The position numbers were made by a program, and so were the translations under genes. Source: JAMCRM01 sp041685075 (GTDB lineage Bacteria; Acidobacteriota; Terriglobia; Bryobacterales; Bryobacteraceae). From it: 31,372 nt of DNA. The stretch covers positions 1 to 31,372 of the forward strand of contig JAWLGN010000026.1 in NCBI GenBank assembly GCA_041685075.1, given 5' to 3'. The notes beneath the pieces are model-generated. The model saw only the letters and a program-made list of their open reading frames with translations, ran no database searches and was not told the origin of the DNA. Shown piece by piece: positions 7,534-18,397 of the stretch (position 1 is its first letter; each line of letters starts with the position of its first letter).

Positions 7534-8516
7534 TTCACTACGAAGCCTTCAAACGGCCCGCGGTGTTTTTCGCAAACGGCCTGGGGGATACGCTGCTCGC
7601 GCTGCCGGCCCTTCGCGCGCTGGCGAAGCTGTTCCCCGCGCGACTTACTTTGATCTGCGACCAGGGTGTCCATCCGGCGCTGCTTACCGAGCTGGATCTC
7701 GCGAGCGTGGTGGAATCGCCGATGCACAGAAACGTGCCGGACTGGACGCGCGAATTCTCCGCCGCCGACGTTGCGGCCAGAGTGAAGGAATGCGATCTGC
7801 TGATCTCGCTCGTGCCCTGGTACTCCCGTTCGCTCGAAGAGCTGCTGGCAAGGTTCGCTCCCGCAACGTCGATCGGTTTCTTCGACGATTTCAAGATCAA
7901 CGTGCCGCTCGATTTCGCGCAACATGCAGCGGACCTGATGTTCGACATCCCCAAAGCTTTCGATCCAACGCTCCGGCTGGAGGATTTTGCCGCTCCGCCC
8001 ACCCTGGATGCTTCGTTTTGCCGCATCGCTGAAAGCATTCGCCGTGCGATGCCGCAAGGGTTTCGAACGCTGGCGGTGCACGCGGATACGGGTTACCCGA
8101 AGATGTGGCCGGCGGACCGGTTCGTTCTCACACTGGACCTGTTTCTCGACCGCCACCCGGACTTCCTGGTGCTGCTGGTTGGCAGCGCACCTCAGCCCAT
8201 CGATACCGGCCGGCACGCAGCGCATGTCGTACCTTGTTATGGTTTGCCGCTCGCTGCCGCGGTCACACTGACCGGTATGGCGGACCTGTTCCTGGGCGTC
8301 GATTCGTGCATGTTACACGCAGCCGACCTGTACGGCGTGCCCGGGGTTGGGTTGTTCGGAGCCTCCAGTCCACTGGAGTACGGCTTTCGCTTCAACTGTT
8401 CCTCGGTCGTGGTTCAGGGTGAGTCCATGGAATCCATCGAAGTGCCCGCCGTGCTGCAGGCGTTGGAACTCGTTGCTGCGCAGCGACCGCCAGGGAGGCG
8501 TCCTCAGGCCCGGTGA
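7530..8516 (+). CDS. GT9-like glycosyltransferase (heptosyltransferase family), copy 2
   Basis: This is a paralogue of the 5671-6630 gene. The N-terminus PAVFFANGLGDTLLALPALRA is a classic heptosyltransferase opening. FLGVDSCMLHAADL and PGVGLFGASSP mirror the first copy, as do ECDLLISLVPW and FAAPPTLDASF in the middle. TTG 7530 is chosen because it overlaps the upstream stop (TTGA) and follows GGAGG (7515-7519) by 10 nt. An in-frame ATG at 7506 has no ribosome site and would overlap the reductase tail by 28 nt. The two copies are clearly diverged, so they may add two different sugars or sugars at two sites (inference). The gene ends the operon and overlaps the 3' end of the convergent VOC gene by 13 nt. 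Confidence 0.8.
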   Translation: MIHYEAFKRPAVFFANGLGDTLLALPALRALAKLFPARLTLICDQGVHPALLTELDLASVVESPMHRNVPDWTREFSAADVAARVKECDLLISLVPWYSRSLEELLARFAPATSIGFFDDFKINVPLDFAQHAADLMFDIPKAFDPTLRLEDFAAPPTLDASFCRIAESIRRAMPQGFRTLAVHADTGYPKMWPADRFVLTLDLFLDRHPDFLVLLVGSAPQPIDTGRHAAHVVPCYGLPLAAAVTLTGMADLFLGVDSCMLHAADLYGVPGVGLFGASSPLEYGFRFNCSSVVVQGESMESIEVPAVLQALELVAAQRPPGRRPQAR

Positions 8517-8968
8517 TCGACGGCCGAGAACTGTACCTCCAGACCGTCGGGATCGCGGAAGTAGATGCGATCGGTGCCGTTTGGCCGCCGGGGCTTCAGA
8601 TCCATCTCGGTAAGCTGCTTCATCACCGCGTCGGGCTGGAAGTTCTCGATGGCGATGCAGAAGTGGTCCAGCCCCGCATTCGAGTTGCGAAACAGCGCCA
8701 GGAACTCGTTGCCGAGCCCCAGGAAACAACTGCCCGACGATTCGCTGATGAGCGGCAGGCCGAGCAGGTTCTGGTAGAACGTCCTGGCGCGTGGGATGTC
8801 GGTCACCCGCACCGCCAGATGATTGAGTCCCACGCCATGAAAGGGCGTCTTCGGGGCTGCGGTGGCCGGCGCCGCGGTGGCCAGCGCCGCCAGGAGGCCG
8901 ATCAGGTCTCGCCGCTTGATTTCGCCGGATTCGTAGCGATCGAGTATCGAGCGAATGATGTGCTTCAC
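8504..8968 (-). CDS. VOC (glyoxalase/dioxygenase-like) protein with Tat-like leader
   Basis: The 154-aa protein has an N-terminal Tat-like segment (EIKRRDLIGLLAALATAAPA) followed by a single vicinal-oxygen-chelate domain from about residue 45. The metal ligands are visible: His in GLNHLAVRV, His in LDHFCIAIENF, and Glu near the end in DGLEVQFSAV. FRDPDG is the usual last hairpin of the fold. Such proteins range from glyoxalases to extradiol dioxygenases and resistance proteins, so the reaction cannot be named. The export-like leader is uncommon for a VOC protein. It is convergent with the RiPP operon and divergent from the DUF4091 gene. Confidence 0.85.
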   Translation of the reverse strand: MKHIIRSILDRYESGEIKRRDLIGLLAALATAAPATAAPKTPFHGVGLNHLAVRVTDIPRARTFYQNLLGLPLISESSGSCFLGLGNEFLALFRNSNAGLDHFCIAIENFQPDAVMKQLTEMDLKPRRPNGTDRIYFRDPDGLEVQFSAVDHRA

Positions 8969-9081
8969 GGTGGTCCCTCCGAATGCATCGTTGCCACAAT
9001 GGTACGCCCCGCCAGGGGCCGATTCAAGCTCCGGCGGCTAACCTGTCCCCGCCCCCGCGCGGAAAGCCGCGTGCGGGTAAA

Positions 9082-10767
9082 ATGGCTGCCATGCGCAAGT
9101 GGATTGTGGTTTTGCTGGTGGCCGGTTTCGAGGTGCTGGGCGCCGCCCCACAGCCCGAGGCCTGGTTCGTGGACTCTCTGACCAAGATCTTCAGCGACGA
9201 CCCGGCGGGCACGGCAGCCGTGCCGGCCGCCTTCGACGCGGCCCGGCGGTCGCACGTCGGCGTGCAAGTGGCCCTTCGCGCCGGCCAGACCACGCCGGGC
9301 GTGACGGTGGAGGCGCCGCCGTTGCGCGGGCCGGGGGCTCCGATCTCCTCCATTCAGGTTCGTTGGGTCGAGTATGTGAACGTCGACTCGAACAGCACCC
9401 GCACGCCGGAAGAGGAACTGGTGCGCAAGGCGCCGGGCCGCTTCCCCGACGCGCTGCTCGAAGAGTTCCCCATCACGCTGCAGGCCGGGGAAACGCGTTC
9501 CATCTGGCTCACCGTGCGGGTGCCCGCGGACCAAAGGCCGGGCGAGTACAAAGGCGAGGTGCGGCTGCTGGCCGGCGGCAAACCGCTGGCGCGCCTGCCT
9601 TACCGGCTGAAGGTCTACGCGGTCACGGTGCCCTCACCCATCCCGCTCGCCATCACCAACTACATGAACCTCAGCGACGGCCTCTTCAAGCGCCACTTCG
9701 GCATTTCCCGCGATTCGCCCGAAGGCTGGGAGGCTATCGGGAACATCGCCCGATTCCTCGGCCAGTATCACCAGAACGGCGTCTTTCAGAACACCCCCAG
9801 GCTGGTGCGGGCGCGCCTGGAGAACGGCGTCATGCGCTACAGCTTCGACGACTTCGACCGCTTCTTCGGCACGTTCATCGACGCCGGAGTGAACGCCAAC
9901 ATTCAAGGCGGCAACCTCATGTCCCGCGAGCGCCGCAAGGGCGCCACCATCATGGTGGAAGCCTGGGTGGAAGAGAACGGCCAGCCGGTCCTCACCCGCG
10001 TCCCGCTGGAGGATCCGCGCTCGCGCGCTTTTCTGAACAGCTACCTGCCCGCACTTTACCAGCACCTGCGCGCGAAGGGTTGGGAGAAGAAGTACATGCA
10101 GGGGGTGATGGACGAGCCCACGGAGCTGGAGACCGAAGCCTTCGCCGAAGTGGCGGAGCTGGTGCGGAAGCACATGCCCGGCGTGCGCATCGTCGAGCCG
10201 ATGAGCCTGCGGCTCAACCCGGATTTCCTGACCCGCCACATCGATGTCTGGGTGATGCACCTGGGCACCATCGAGAAAGGGATGGACCTGGTCGAGCAGC
10301 AGGCGCGGGCGGGCCGCGAGCTGTGGTACTACACTTCGCTCACCCCGCGCGGTCGCTACCCCAACCGCCTGATCGACTTCTCGCTGCTCAAGGTGCGGAT
10401 CCTCCACTGGCTGAACTTCAAGTACGGGCTGACGGGCTACCTGCACTGGGGCGCCAATTACTGGTCCCAGGACCCGTTCAAGAACACGCAGCCGATCATC
10501 AACCAGGGGCGCACGCTGCTGCCGCCAGGCGACGCCTTTATCACCTATCCGAACCGGGCGAAGAGGACGTTCTACAGTTCCATCCGGCTCGAGCAGATGC
10601 GTGCGGGCATCGAGGACTACGGTCTGTTGGCGGAGTTGAGCCGGAAGCAACCCGAGGAGGCGCGCCGGCTCGCCGGAGAGGCTATGCAATCCTTCACCGA
10701 ATACGTGAGGGAGCCCGAGCGCTTCCGCGTGATCCATCGCGCGCTGCTGGAGGCGTTATCGAAGTAG
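9082..10767 (+). CDS. Secreted DUF4091 glycoside-hydrolase-like protein
   Basis: The 561-aa protein has a signal peptide (MRKWIVVLLVAGFEVLGA) and a beta-rich N-terminal half with RSIWLTVRVPADQRPGEYKG, the usual beta-sandwich in front of DUF4091. The C-terminal half holds a barrel-like region ending in the DUF4091 signature: DAFITYPNRAKRTFYSSIRL followed by EQMRAGIEDYGLL. KYMQGVMDEPTELE resembles the acid-residue strand of the barrel. It is probably an extracytoplasmic carbohydrate-active enzyme, but its substrate is unknown. ATG 9082 and ATG 9091 are both possible starts; neither has a strong ribosome site. It stands alone on its strand between the VOC gene and the molybdoenzyme operon. Confidence 0.88.
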   Translation: MAAMRKWIVVLLVAGFEVLGAAPQPEAWFVDSLTKIFSDDPAGTAAVPAAFDAARRSHVGVQVALRAGQTTPGVTVEAPPLRGPGAPISSIQVRWVEYVNVDSNSTRTPEEELVRKAPGRFPDALLEEFPITLQAGETRSIWLTVRVPADQRPGEYKGEVRLLAGGKPLARLPYRLKVYAVTVPSPIPLAITNYMNLSDGLFKRHFGISRDSPEGWEAIGNIARFLGQYHQNGVFQNTPRLVRARLENGVMRYSFDDFDRFFGTFIDAGVNANIQGGNLMSRERRKGATIMVEAWVEENGQPVLTRVPLEDPRSRAFLNSYLPALYQHLRAKGWEKKYMQGVMDEPTELETEAFAEVAELVRKHMPGVRIVEPMSLRLNPDFLTRHIDVWVMHLGTIEKGMDLVEQQARAGRELWYYTSLTPRGRYPNRLIDFSLLKVRILHWLNFKYGLTGYLHWGANYWSQDPFKNTQPIINQGRTLLPPGDAFITYPNRAKRTFYSSIRLEQMRAGIEDYGLLAELSRKQPEEARRLAGEAMQSFTEYVREPERFRVIHRALLEALSK

Positions 10768-10888
10768 CCGCCGGTGTCCTATAACTCACGTCGCACGCGC
10801 GCAACAGCGTTCCTCAGCGGGCAGAAAAAACCGAAGCTGATATGCTGGAAGGCAGCACCTGGGAGGGGAGCGCCGCGGGCGCGCCATC

Positions 10889-12030
10889 ATGAGTCGGGAA
10901 GCTGCCAATGCCACAGCCTGGGGACTGGTCGTCACGCTGCTGCTGGGTGTGCTCATTATCGTGGGTTCGCGCAACCTGGCGCACTTTGATGCCGCGCTGG
11001 TAGCCTACACCTTCTCCATTCTGTTTGCGACCTTCGGGCTGACCTACCGGTACGTGATGTGGCTCGAGCGCCCGCCCACCGCCATCTACTGGCGACGCGG
11101 CTGGCAGGCGTTCTTCCAGCGCGGCTGGAAGCTGCGAAACGCGGGCGTATGGGTTCGCCGTCTGGTTTCCGAAATTCTTGCCAACAGCTTTATCTTCAGG
11201 CGCGACCGCCTGCGCGGGCTGACCCACGTGCTCATCATGTGGGGATGCATTCTCGCGGTTATCATCACCTTCCCGCTGGTCTTCGGTTGGCTTCATTTTC
11301 AACCCGTGGACGGCGATCTGTCGGTGTATGAAGCCGTGGTATTCGGCTTCCCGGTCTTTCGTTTTCCCCACGAGTCGGCACTGGCGTTCTTCATGTTTCA
11401 TGGGCTGGTGTGGGCTTCGGTGCTGGTTATTGCGGGCGTGATGCTGGCCATGCGCCGGCGGATGAGGGAAGAAGGCGCCGCCGCGTTGCAGCGCTTCGCC
11501 GAGGATTTCATGCCGCTCATCCTGCTGTTTGCGGTCAGCATCACGGGCCTCATGCTCACCGCCAGCTACACCTGGATGAAGGGCTACGGATACACCTTCA
11601 TCGCCATTCTGCACGCCATCACGGTAATCGGCACGTTTCTCTGGCTGCCCTTCGGCAAGTTCTTTCATATCTTCCAGCGCCCCGCACAGATGGGGGTGGG
11701 GTTTTACAAGGATCTCGGCAGGGCGGAAGAGAAGGCGCACTGCCGCAGATGCGGGCAGGTCTTTACCTCGCGCATGCATGTCGAAGACCTCATCGAGGCC
11801 GAGCGCAGGCTGGGGTATCGGTATGAGATGCCCGAGAGCGAGGCGGAGCACTACCAGTGGATCTGCCCGCCCTGCCGCCGGGCGTCGTTCGGCATGGCCC
11901 AGGCACTGCTGCGGCGCGGCGAGCCGGCCCTGGCGAAGGCGCCCGCGCGGCCCATGCCCAGGCCGGCGCGCTTGAACAGCGGCGTGAGCGAGGGGCCGCT
12001 GGGCACAGAGGACGCGGAGTATTTCTACCC

Positions 12031-12034
<4 letters not shown>
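10889..12034 (+). CDS. Cytochrome-b-like membrane subunit with CxxC...CxxC tail
   Basis: This first gene of the molybdoenzyme operon encodes 381 aa. About six transmembrane helices span residues 10-270 (for example WGLVVTLLLGVLIIVGS and ILAVIITFPLVFGWLHF). Histidines in or near helices (LTHVLIMWG, MFHGLVW, AILHAITVIG, KFFHIFQRP) fit haem b ligands as in NarI or heterodisulfide-reductase-E-type quinol oxidases. The cytoplasmic tail carries C285-RR-C288 and C326-PP-C329, a rubredoxin or zinc-ribbon-like pair of knuckles 37 residues apart. The stop overlaps the next start (ATGA at 12031-12034), so the pair is translationally coupled. I infer that it passes quinol electrons to the molybdoenzyme. 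The exact family name is uncertain. Confidence 0.8.
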
Positions 12035-14337
<2,303 letters not shown>

Positions 14338-14350
14338 GGAGAGCGTAGCG

Positions 14351-14995
14351 ATGCCTGTTCCGGCCAACCTGGAGTTCTTCATCGACGCCACCCGCTGCAT
14401 CGGCTGCCAGGCGTGCATCCAGGCCTGCGCGGAGTGCGATACCCACAAGGGGCACTCGATGATTCAGGTCGACTGGGTGGACCGGGAGCGCTCGACCCAG
14501 ACGGTTCCCGTCATCTGCATGCACTGCGAGTGGCCCACCTGCGCCGAGGTCTGCCCGTCCGACGCCATCAAGCGCACCGCAGACGGCGTGGTCCAGACCG
14601 CGCGCAAGCCGCGCTGCATCGCGTGCAACAACTGTGTGCTGGCCTGCCCTTTCGGTATTCCCAAGATGCATACCGAGATGAAGCTCATGATGAAGTGCGA
14701 TATGTGCTACGACCGGGCATCGGTGGGGCTGAAGCCGATGTGCGCCTCGGTGTGTCCCAGCCAGGCCCTGGCGTTCGGCACCCGCGAGGAGATGGAGCGG
14801 CTGCGCCCCAACTCCAGGCCGGTGAACGATTTTCAGTTTGGCAACCAGACCATCCGCACCAAGGTGAACGTGATGATTCCCCGGGACACGCCCCGGGAAA
14901 TCGTGGACGTCACCGCCAGCATGTACGAGCCCGCCTCGGGAAACGAGCTGATGGACGGCCTGTTTTCCGAAGCGTTCGAAGAGAGCGAGGTATGA
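14351..14995 (+). CDS. 4Fe-4S ferredoxin-like electron-transfer subunit (NrfC/DmsB type)
   Basis: The 214-aa protein has sixteen cysteines in four groups, enough for four [4Fe-4S] clusters: C16/19/22/26, C56/59/64/68, C89/92/95/99 and C116/119/131/135. This pattern (CIGCQACIQAC, CMHCEWPTCAEVCP, CIACNNCVLACPFG, CDMCYDR...CASVCP) is that of the beta subunits of complex iron-sulfur molybdoenzymes. It would carry electrons to or from the catalytic subunit just upstream. The start has AGGAGAG (14336-14342) in front. Its stop overlaps the Rieske start (ATGA at 14992-14995). Residues 150-214 have no recognisable motif. Confidence 0.93.
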   Translation: MPVPANLEFFIDATRCIGCQACIQACAECDTHKGHSMIQVDWVDRERSTQTVPVICMHCEWPTCAEVCPSDAIKRTADGVVQTARKPRCIACNNCVLACPFGIPKMHTEMKLMMKCDMCYDRASVGLKPMCASVCPSQALAFGTREEMERLRPNSRPVNDFQFGNQTIRTKVNVMIPRDTPREIVDVTASMYEPASGNELMDGLFSEAFEESEV

Positions 14996-15558
14996 ACCAG
15001 GGCGAAATCGGGTTACAGGAAACGGTGAACGGCGAAGCGACTCAGCCCGGCGACCGGCAGCACGGAAAGCCGACCAGGTGGCGCCGCGATTTTCCGATCG
15101 ACTGGCCGGAGGACGATTACATCTCGCGCCGCGAACTGGTGAAGTTCGTCGTGCTGACCAGTGGGGCGTTCGTCGCCGGGCAGGGCTGGATTGCGCTGAA
15201 GAGCTGGATGGAGGCTCCTCGCAATGCCTGGCCCGTGGCGGCGGTGGCTACTGTGGAGGAACTGCCCGTGGGCGGCGCCAAGACGTTTCACTACCCGGAA
15301 GGCAGCCCTCCGCGGCTGCTGGTCCGAACGGGTCCCGAGACCTTCGTCGCCTACGACCAGCAGTGTACTCACCTGCTCTGTCCGGTGATTCCGGCGGTGG
15401 AGCGAGGCCAGCTTCACTGTCCCTGCCATAACGGCTGGTTCGATCTGGAGACCGGCCGGCCGCTGGCCGGTCCGCCCAACCGTCCCCTGACCCGAATCCT
15501 CCTCCAGGTGCGCGAGGGGACCGTCTATGCCACCGGCGTGGAGGATGCGGCGGCATGA
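14992..15558 (+). CDS. Rieske [2Fe-2S] protein, membrane-anchored
   Basis: The 188-aa protein has an N-terminal arm of about 45 residues, a Tat-like anchor (ISRRELVKFVVLTSGAFVAG) and a Rieske domain. The cluster ligands are C125-T-H127 and C143-x2-H146. Cys130 and Cys145 are placed to form the disulfide seen in high-potential bc1-type Rieske proteins (CTHLLC and CPCHNGWF). This is unusual beside a NarB-like enzyme. It suggests that a quinol-to-molybdoenzyme chain passes through a high-potential 2Fe-2S centre, or that the complex is a small bc-like module with the cytochrome-b-like subunit. It overlaps both neighbours by 4 nt. Confidence 0.92.
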   Translation: MNQGEIGLQETVNGEATQPGDRQHGKPTRWRRDFPIDWPEDDYISRRELVKFVVLTSGAFVAGQGWIALKSWMEAPRNAWPVAAVATVEELPVGGAKTFHYPEGSPPRLLVRTGPETFVAYDQQCTHLLCPVIPAVERGQLHCPCHNGWFDLETGRPLAGPPNRPLTRILLQVREGTVYATGVEDAAA

Positions 15559-15776
15559 AGTGGGGCAGCCGGTTCGCGCGCTCCCAGCGGATGCCTATCG
15601 TGAACGGCATCCTCATCTTCGTGATCGTCATCGTCGTCCTGCAGCTATGGCTCCTCACCGCAACGATGAACGCCTACCTGGGGGGCGATTTCACCATCGT
15701 GGTGCCGGCGGCCCTGGTGAGCCTGTTGTGTCTGGCCCTCAACGTGGGGCTGCTGTGGTATCTTTACCGGCTGTGA
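15555..15776 (+). CDS. Small two-helix membrane protein of the molybdoenzyme operon
   Basis: The 73-aa protein has two transmembrane helices: NGILIFVIVIVVLQLWLLTA (residues 17-36) and a second of about 22 residues ending LNVGLLWYLYRL. It starts in an ATGA overlap with the Rieske stop and so is translated with it. It may belong to the DUF6755 group, but I am not certain of that name. It is probably an accessory or assembly subunit of the membrane complex. Confidence 0.82.
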   Translation: MKWGSRFARSQRMPIVNGILIFVIVIVVLQLWLLTATMNAYLGGDFTIVVPAALVSLLCLALNVGLLWYLYRL

Positions 15777-15788
15777 GAGGCCACAGCC

Positions 15789-16910
15789 TTGCCGGAACCC
15801 TGGCACGCGGTCCGCGGTCCCAAGGGGGAGCCTGAGCCGGTTGTGCGCCGGATACTGTACAGTGCCGCCGGGGACCTGTCCCCCGCCTACTTCGCCATGG
15901 TTATGGCCACCGGGATTCTCTCGCTCTCGGTGCACATGCTGGGAATGGTGCGGCTGGCAATCGCCCTCTTCTGGTTGAACATCGCCGCCTACGTGGTCAT
16001 CTGGGCGCTGACCTGCCTGCGGGTGTACTGGTTCGGATCGCAGGTGGCCCGCGACCTGGTGGATCATCAGCGCGGCCCCGGGTTCTTCACGGTGGTTGCG
16101 GGCTCCTGCATTCTCGGCACCGAGTTTGTACTCATCTCGGCGAACTACCGCGCGGCGCTGGTGCTATGGATTCTGGGCATCGTGCTGTGGCTCTGCCTGA
16201 CTTACACCATTCTCACCGCCTTTACCGTCAAGGAGAATAAGCCGGGGTTGCAAGAGGGCATTACCGGGGCGTGGCTGCTGGCCGTGGTCGCTACCCAGTC
16301 GGTAGCGGTGCTGAGCACCCTCATGTCGCTGCACTGGCAGCAACCCTACCGGCTCATCATCAACTTCTTCGCCCTCTCGATGTATCTCTGGGGCGGCATG
16401 CTCTACATCTGGATGATCTCCCTGATCTTCTACCGGTACACGTTCTTCCGGTTTTCGCCGGGCGATCTGACGCCGCCGTACTGGATCAACATGGGGGCCA
16501 TGGCGATCTCGACACTGGCCGGCGCGCGGCTGATCATGAACTCGGCCGAAGCGCCGTTTCTGCAGTCATTGCTGCCTTTCCTCAAGGGCTTCACGGTGCT
16601 CTTCTGGGCGACGGGGACGTGGTGGATCCCCATGCTGGGGGTTCTCGGGGTGTGGCGATACCTGTTCAGGCGGTTCCCGCTGGAGTACGACCCGTTGTAC
16701 TGGGGCGCGGTGTTCCCGCTGGGGATGTACTCGGTCTGCACCTTTCAGATGGCCCGGGCGATGCACCTGGACTTCCTGTTTCCCCTTTCCCGGTTCTTCG
16801 TCTATATCGCCCTGGGGGCCTGGACCGCGACCTTTCTGGGGCTTTGTCACACGCTGGGCCGCGGTATCATCGACTTATCCGGCAAGCCGCACCGAAGTAA
16901 CCTGCAGTAA
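15789..16910 (+). CDS. TDT/SLAC1-type anion channel or transporter (TehA-like)
   Basis: The 373-aa protein has about ten hydrophobic helices and the N-terminal signature DLSPAYFAMVMATGILSLS of the tellurite-resistance/dicarboxylate transporter (TDT) superfamily, which includes TehA, Mae1 and the plant SLAC1 anion channels. Later helices (SMYLWGGMLYIWMISLIFY, PLGMYSVCTFQMARAM) agree. TTG 15789 follows GAGAGG (15774-15779) by 9 nt and is 12 nt after the previous stop. SLAC1-type channels conduct nitrate. Placement at the end of a nitrate-reductase-like operon therefore suggests nitrate or nitrite passage (inference). There is no NarK or NrtABC gene here to do that job. It ends 23 nt from the convergent Gfo/Idh/MocA gene. 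Confidence 0.88.
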   Translation: MPEPWHAVRGPKGEPEPVVRRILYSAAGDLSPAYFAMVMATGILSLSVHMLGMVRLAIALFWLNIAAYVVIWALTCLRVYWFGSQVARDLVDHQRGPGFFTVVAGSCILGTEFVLISANYRAALVLWILGIVLWLCLTYTILTAFTVKENKPGLQEGITGAWLLAVVATQSVAVLSTLMSLHWQQPYRLIINFFALSMYLWGGMLYIWMISLIFYRYTFFRFSPGDLTPPYWINMGAMAISTLAGARLIMNSAEAPFLQSLLPFLKGFTVLFWATGTWWIPMLGVLGVWRYLFRRFPLEYDPLYWGAVFPLGMYSVCTFQMARAMHLDFLFPLSRFFVYIALGAWTATFLGLCHTLGRGIIDLSGKPHRSNLQ

Positions 16911-16933
16911 GTGCGGGTATATGCTGCCGGCCT

Positions 16934-18253
16934 TCAACTTAGCCCCTTTACTCTCCAGCCGGCGCGGTATGGGCGGCGCAGATAGCGATTTGCTTCCGCT
17001 GAGTTCCGGAACTTCATCTTCGGCGCATTCCACTCCAGGGTGGTATGTGGGAAGCGGGTTGCCAGCGGGCCGAGCAGCACGGCTTCGGTCAGGGGCGCCG
17101 CATAGGAGAAGGGGGCCGACGCCTGAACCTTGCCCAGCACCGCGTCCACGAACTGGAAGTAGTGGTTGGCCGGCTCGATAGCGGGCGCCTTGAAGTCCCT
17201 GTACTGCGGCTCGGGCAGGAGAATGGGGTCGGCGCGGTGCGGCAGCAGCATGGCGCCGCGCGCGCCGATGAAAAGGGAGCCCTGGTCGGGCAGCGGCTGC
17301 GAGCCGGTCAACGCCTGTACCTCGTGGGGCGGCTTCCGGTCCCCGTCGTACCAGGTGACCGCGAAGGTTTCCTGCTCCGTGAAGGGCGTGCCGGGGAAAA
17401 CATAGCGGATCACCGAGTCGATGGCCCAGTTGTGCGCGGTGGGCGCAGGGCCCTCCGAGCGCACCGAGAGCGGCGCACCCAATTCGAGGGACGCAAAGAC
17501 CGGGTCGTAGATGTGGCAACCCATATCGCCAAAGGTGGCGGTGCCGAAGTCGATCCGCTTGCGCCAGTTGCCGGGATGATAGTAGCCCTTGATGTACGGG
17601 CGGGGCGCGGCCACTCCCAGCCACAGGTCCCACTGCAAGGTGGGCGGCACCGGGTCCTGCCGGTCCGGCATGGGAGCCGGGTCTCCCCACTTCTTATTGC
17701 TCCAGCAGTGGACCTCTTTCACCTTGCCGATAACGCCGTCCTGGATCAACCGCACGGCCAGGCGATACTCGGCGCTCGAGTGATTCTGGATGCCCATCTG
17801 GGTAACCAGCTTGCGGCGTCGGGCGGCCTCCTCCAGGCGCCGCGCTTCATAGATACTGTGGGTGAGCGGCTTCTGTACGTAGACATGCAGGCCGGCCCGC
17901 ATGGCGCTCATGGCCATGGGGGCATGCATATGATCGGGGGTGCCGATGCAGGCGATGTCCAGGTTCTTGCGCTCTTTGCGCAGCATTTCGCGCCAGTCCT
18001 GGTAGATTCTGGCCTCCGGGAACCTGGTTTGAACCCTCTCCAGGCGGGTGGCATCCACCTCCGCCACAGAGACCAGCCGCACGGCGGGATGCCGGGCGAT
18101 GCCCTCGAGGGTCACGGCGGCCATCCCGCCCCCGCCGAAACTCGCCAGCCGAAGAGTGCCGGAGGGCGGGGCGGATATCAGGTTGCGGACAAAGAACGGC
18201 GCGGCGGCGGCGTGCTTCAGAAGGGTGCGGCGATTCATCGGAGCCATAGCCAT
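16934..18253 (-). CDS. Gfo/Idh/MocA-family oxidoreductase, Tat-exported
   Basis: This is an NAD(P)-dependent sugar or polyol dehydrogenase of about 439 aa. It begins with a Tat motif (MNRRTLLKHAAAAPFFV) and then a Rossmann fold (RLASFGGGGMAAVTLEGIA). HVYVQKPLTHSIYEA is the substrate/cofactor motif equivalent to the usual EKP, with Gln replacing Glu. FGDMGCHIYDPV carries the catalytic-region histidine. The ATG at 18253 is chosen; GTG 18256 and ATG 18238 (directly at MNRRT) are also possible, the last being the usual Tat start. Exported members of this kind are common in Acidobacteria and Planctomycetes. The substrate is unknown and no sugar genes are adjacent. Confidence 0.92.
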   Translation of the reverse strand: MAMAPMNRRTLLKHAAAAPFFVRNLISAPPSGTLRLASFGGGGMAAVTLEGIARHPAVRLVSVAEVDATRLERVQTRFPEARIYQDWREMLRKERKNLDIACIGTPDHMHAPMAMSAMRAGLHVYVQKPLTHSIYEARRLEEAARRRKLVTQMGIQNHSSAEYRLAVRLIQDGVIGKVKEVHCWSNKKWGDPAPMPDRQDPVPPTLQWDLWLGVAAPRPYIKGYYHPGNWRKRIDFGTATFGDMGCHIYDPVFASLELGAPLSVRSEGPAPTAHNWAIDSVIRYVFPGTPFTEQETFAVTWYDGDRKPPHEVQALTGSQPLPDQGSLFIGARGAMLLPHRADPILLPEPQYRDFKAPAIEPANHYFQFVDAVLGKVQASAPFSYAAPLTEAVLLGPLATRFPHTTLEWNAPKMKFRNSAEANRYLRRPYRAGWRVKGLS

Positions 18254-18292
18254 CACGGGTGCCTTTCAGCATAGCAGCCTGGAAGGTGACCC

Positions 18293-18344
18293 GGCCTGCC
18301 ACGACAGAGCACGGGCGACCCGGCCGGCAGGCCTGGCGGTTTTT
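18293..18344 (+). terminator. Two-tier stem-loop followed by T5, role unclear
   Basis: GGCCTGCC (18293-18300) pairs exactly with GGCAGGCC (18326-18333). Inside the 25-nt loop, CGGG-CGA-CCCG (18312-18322) forms a second small hairpin. TTTTT follows at 18340-18344. It resembles a plus-strand intrinsic terminator, but no plus-strand gene lies just upstream. It could be a structured leader of the following small gene. Confidence 0.35.
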
Positions 18345-18397
18345 GGGTTCGGGGTAGGCGACGGCCGGCCGGCGGAGGAACCGGCGTGGGAAATCGC

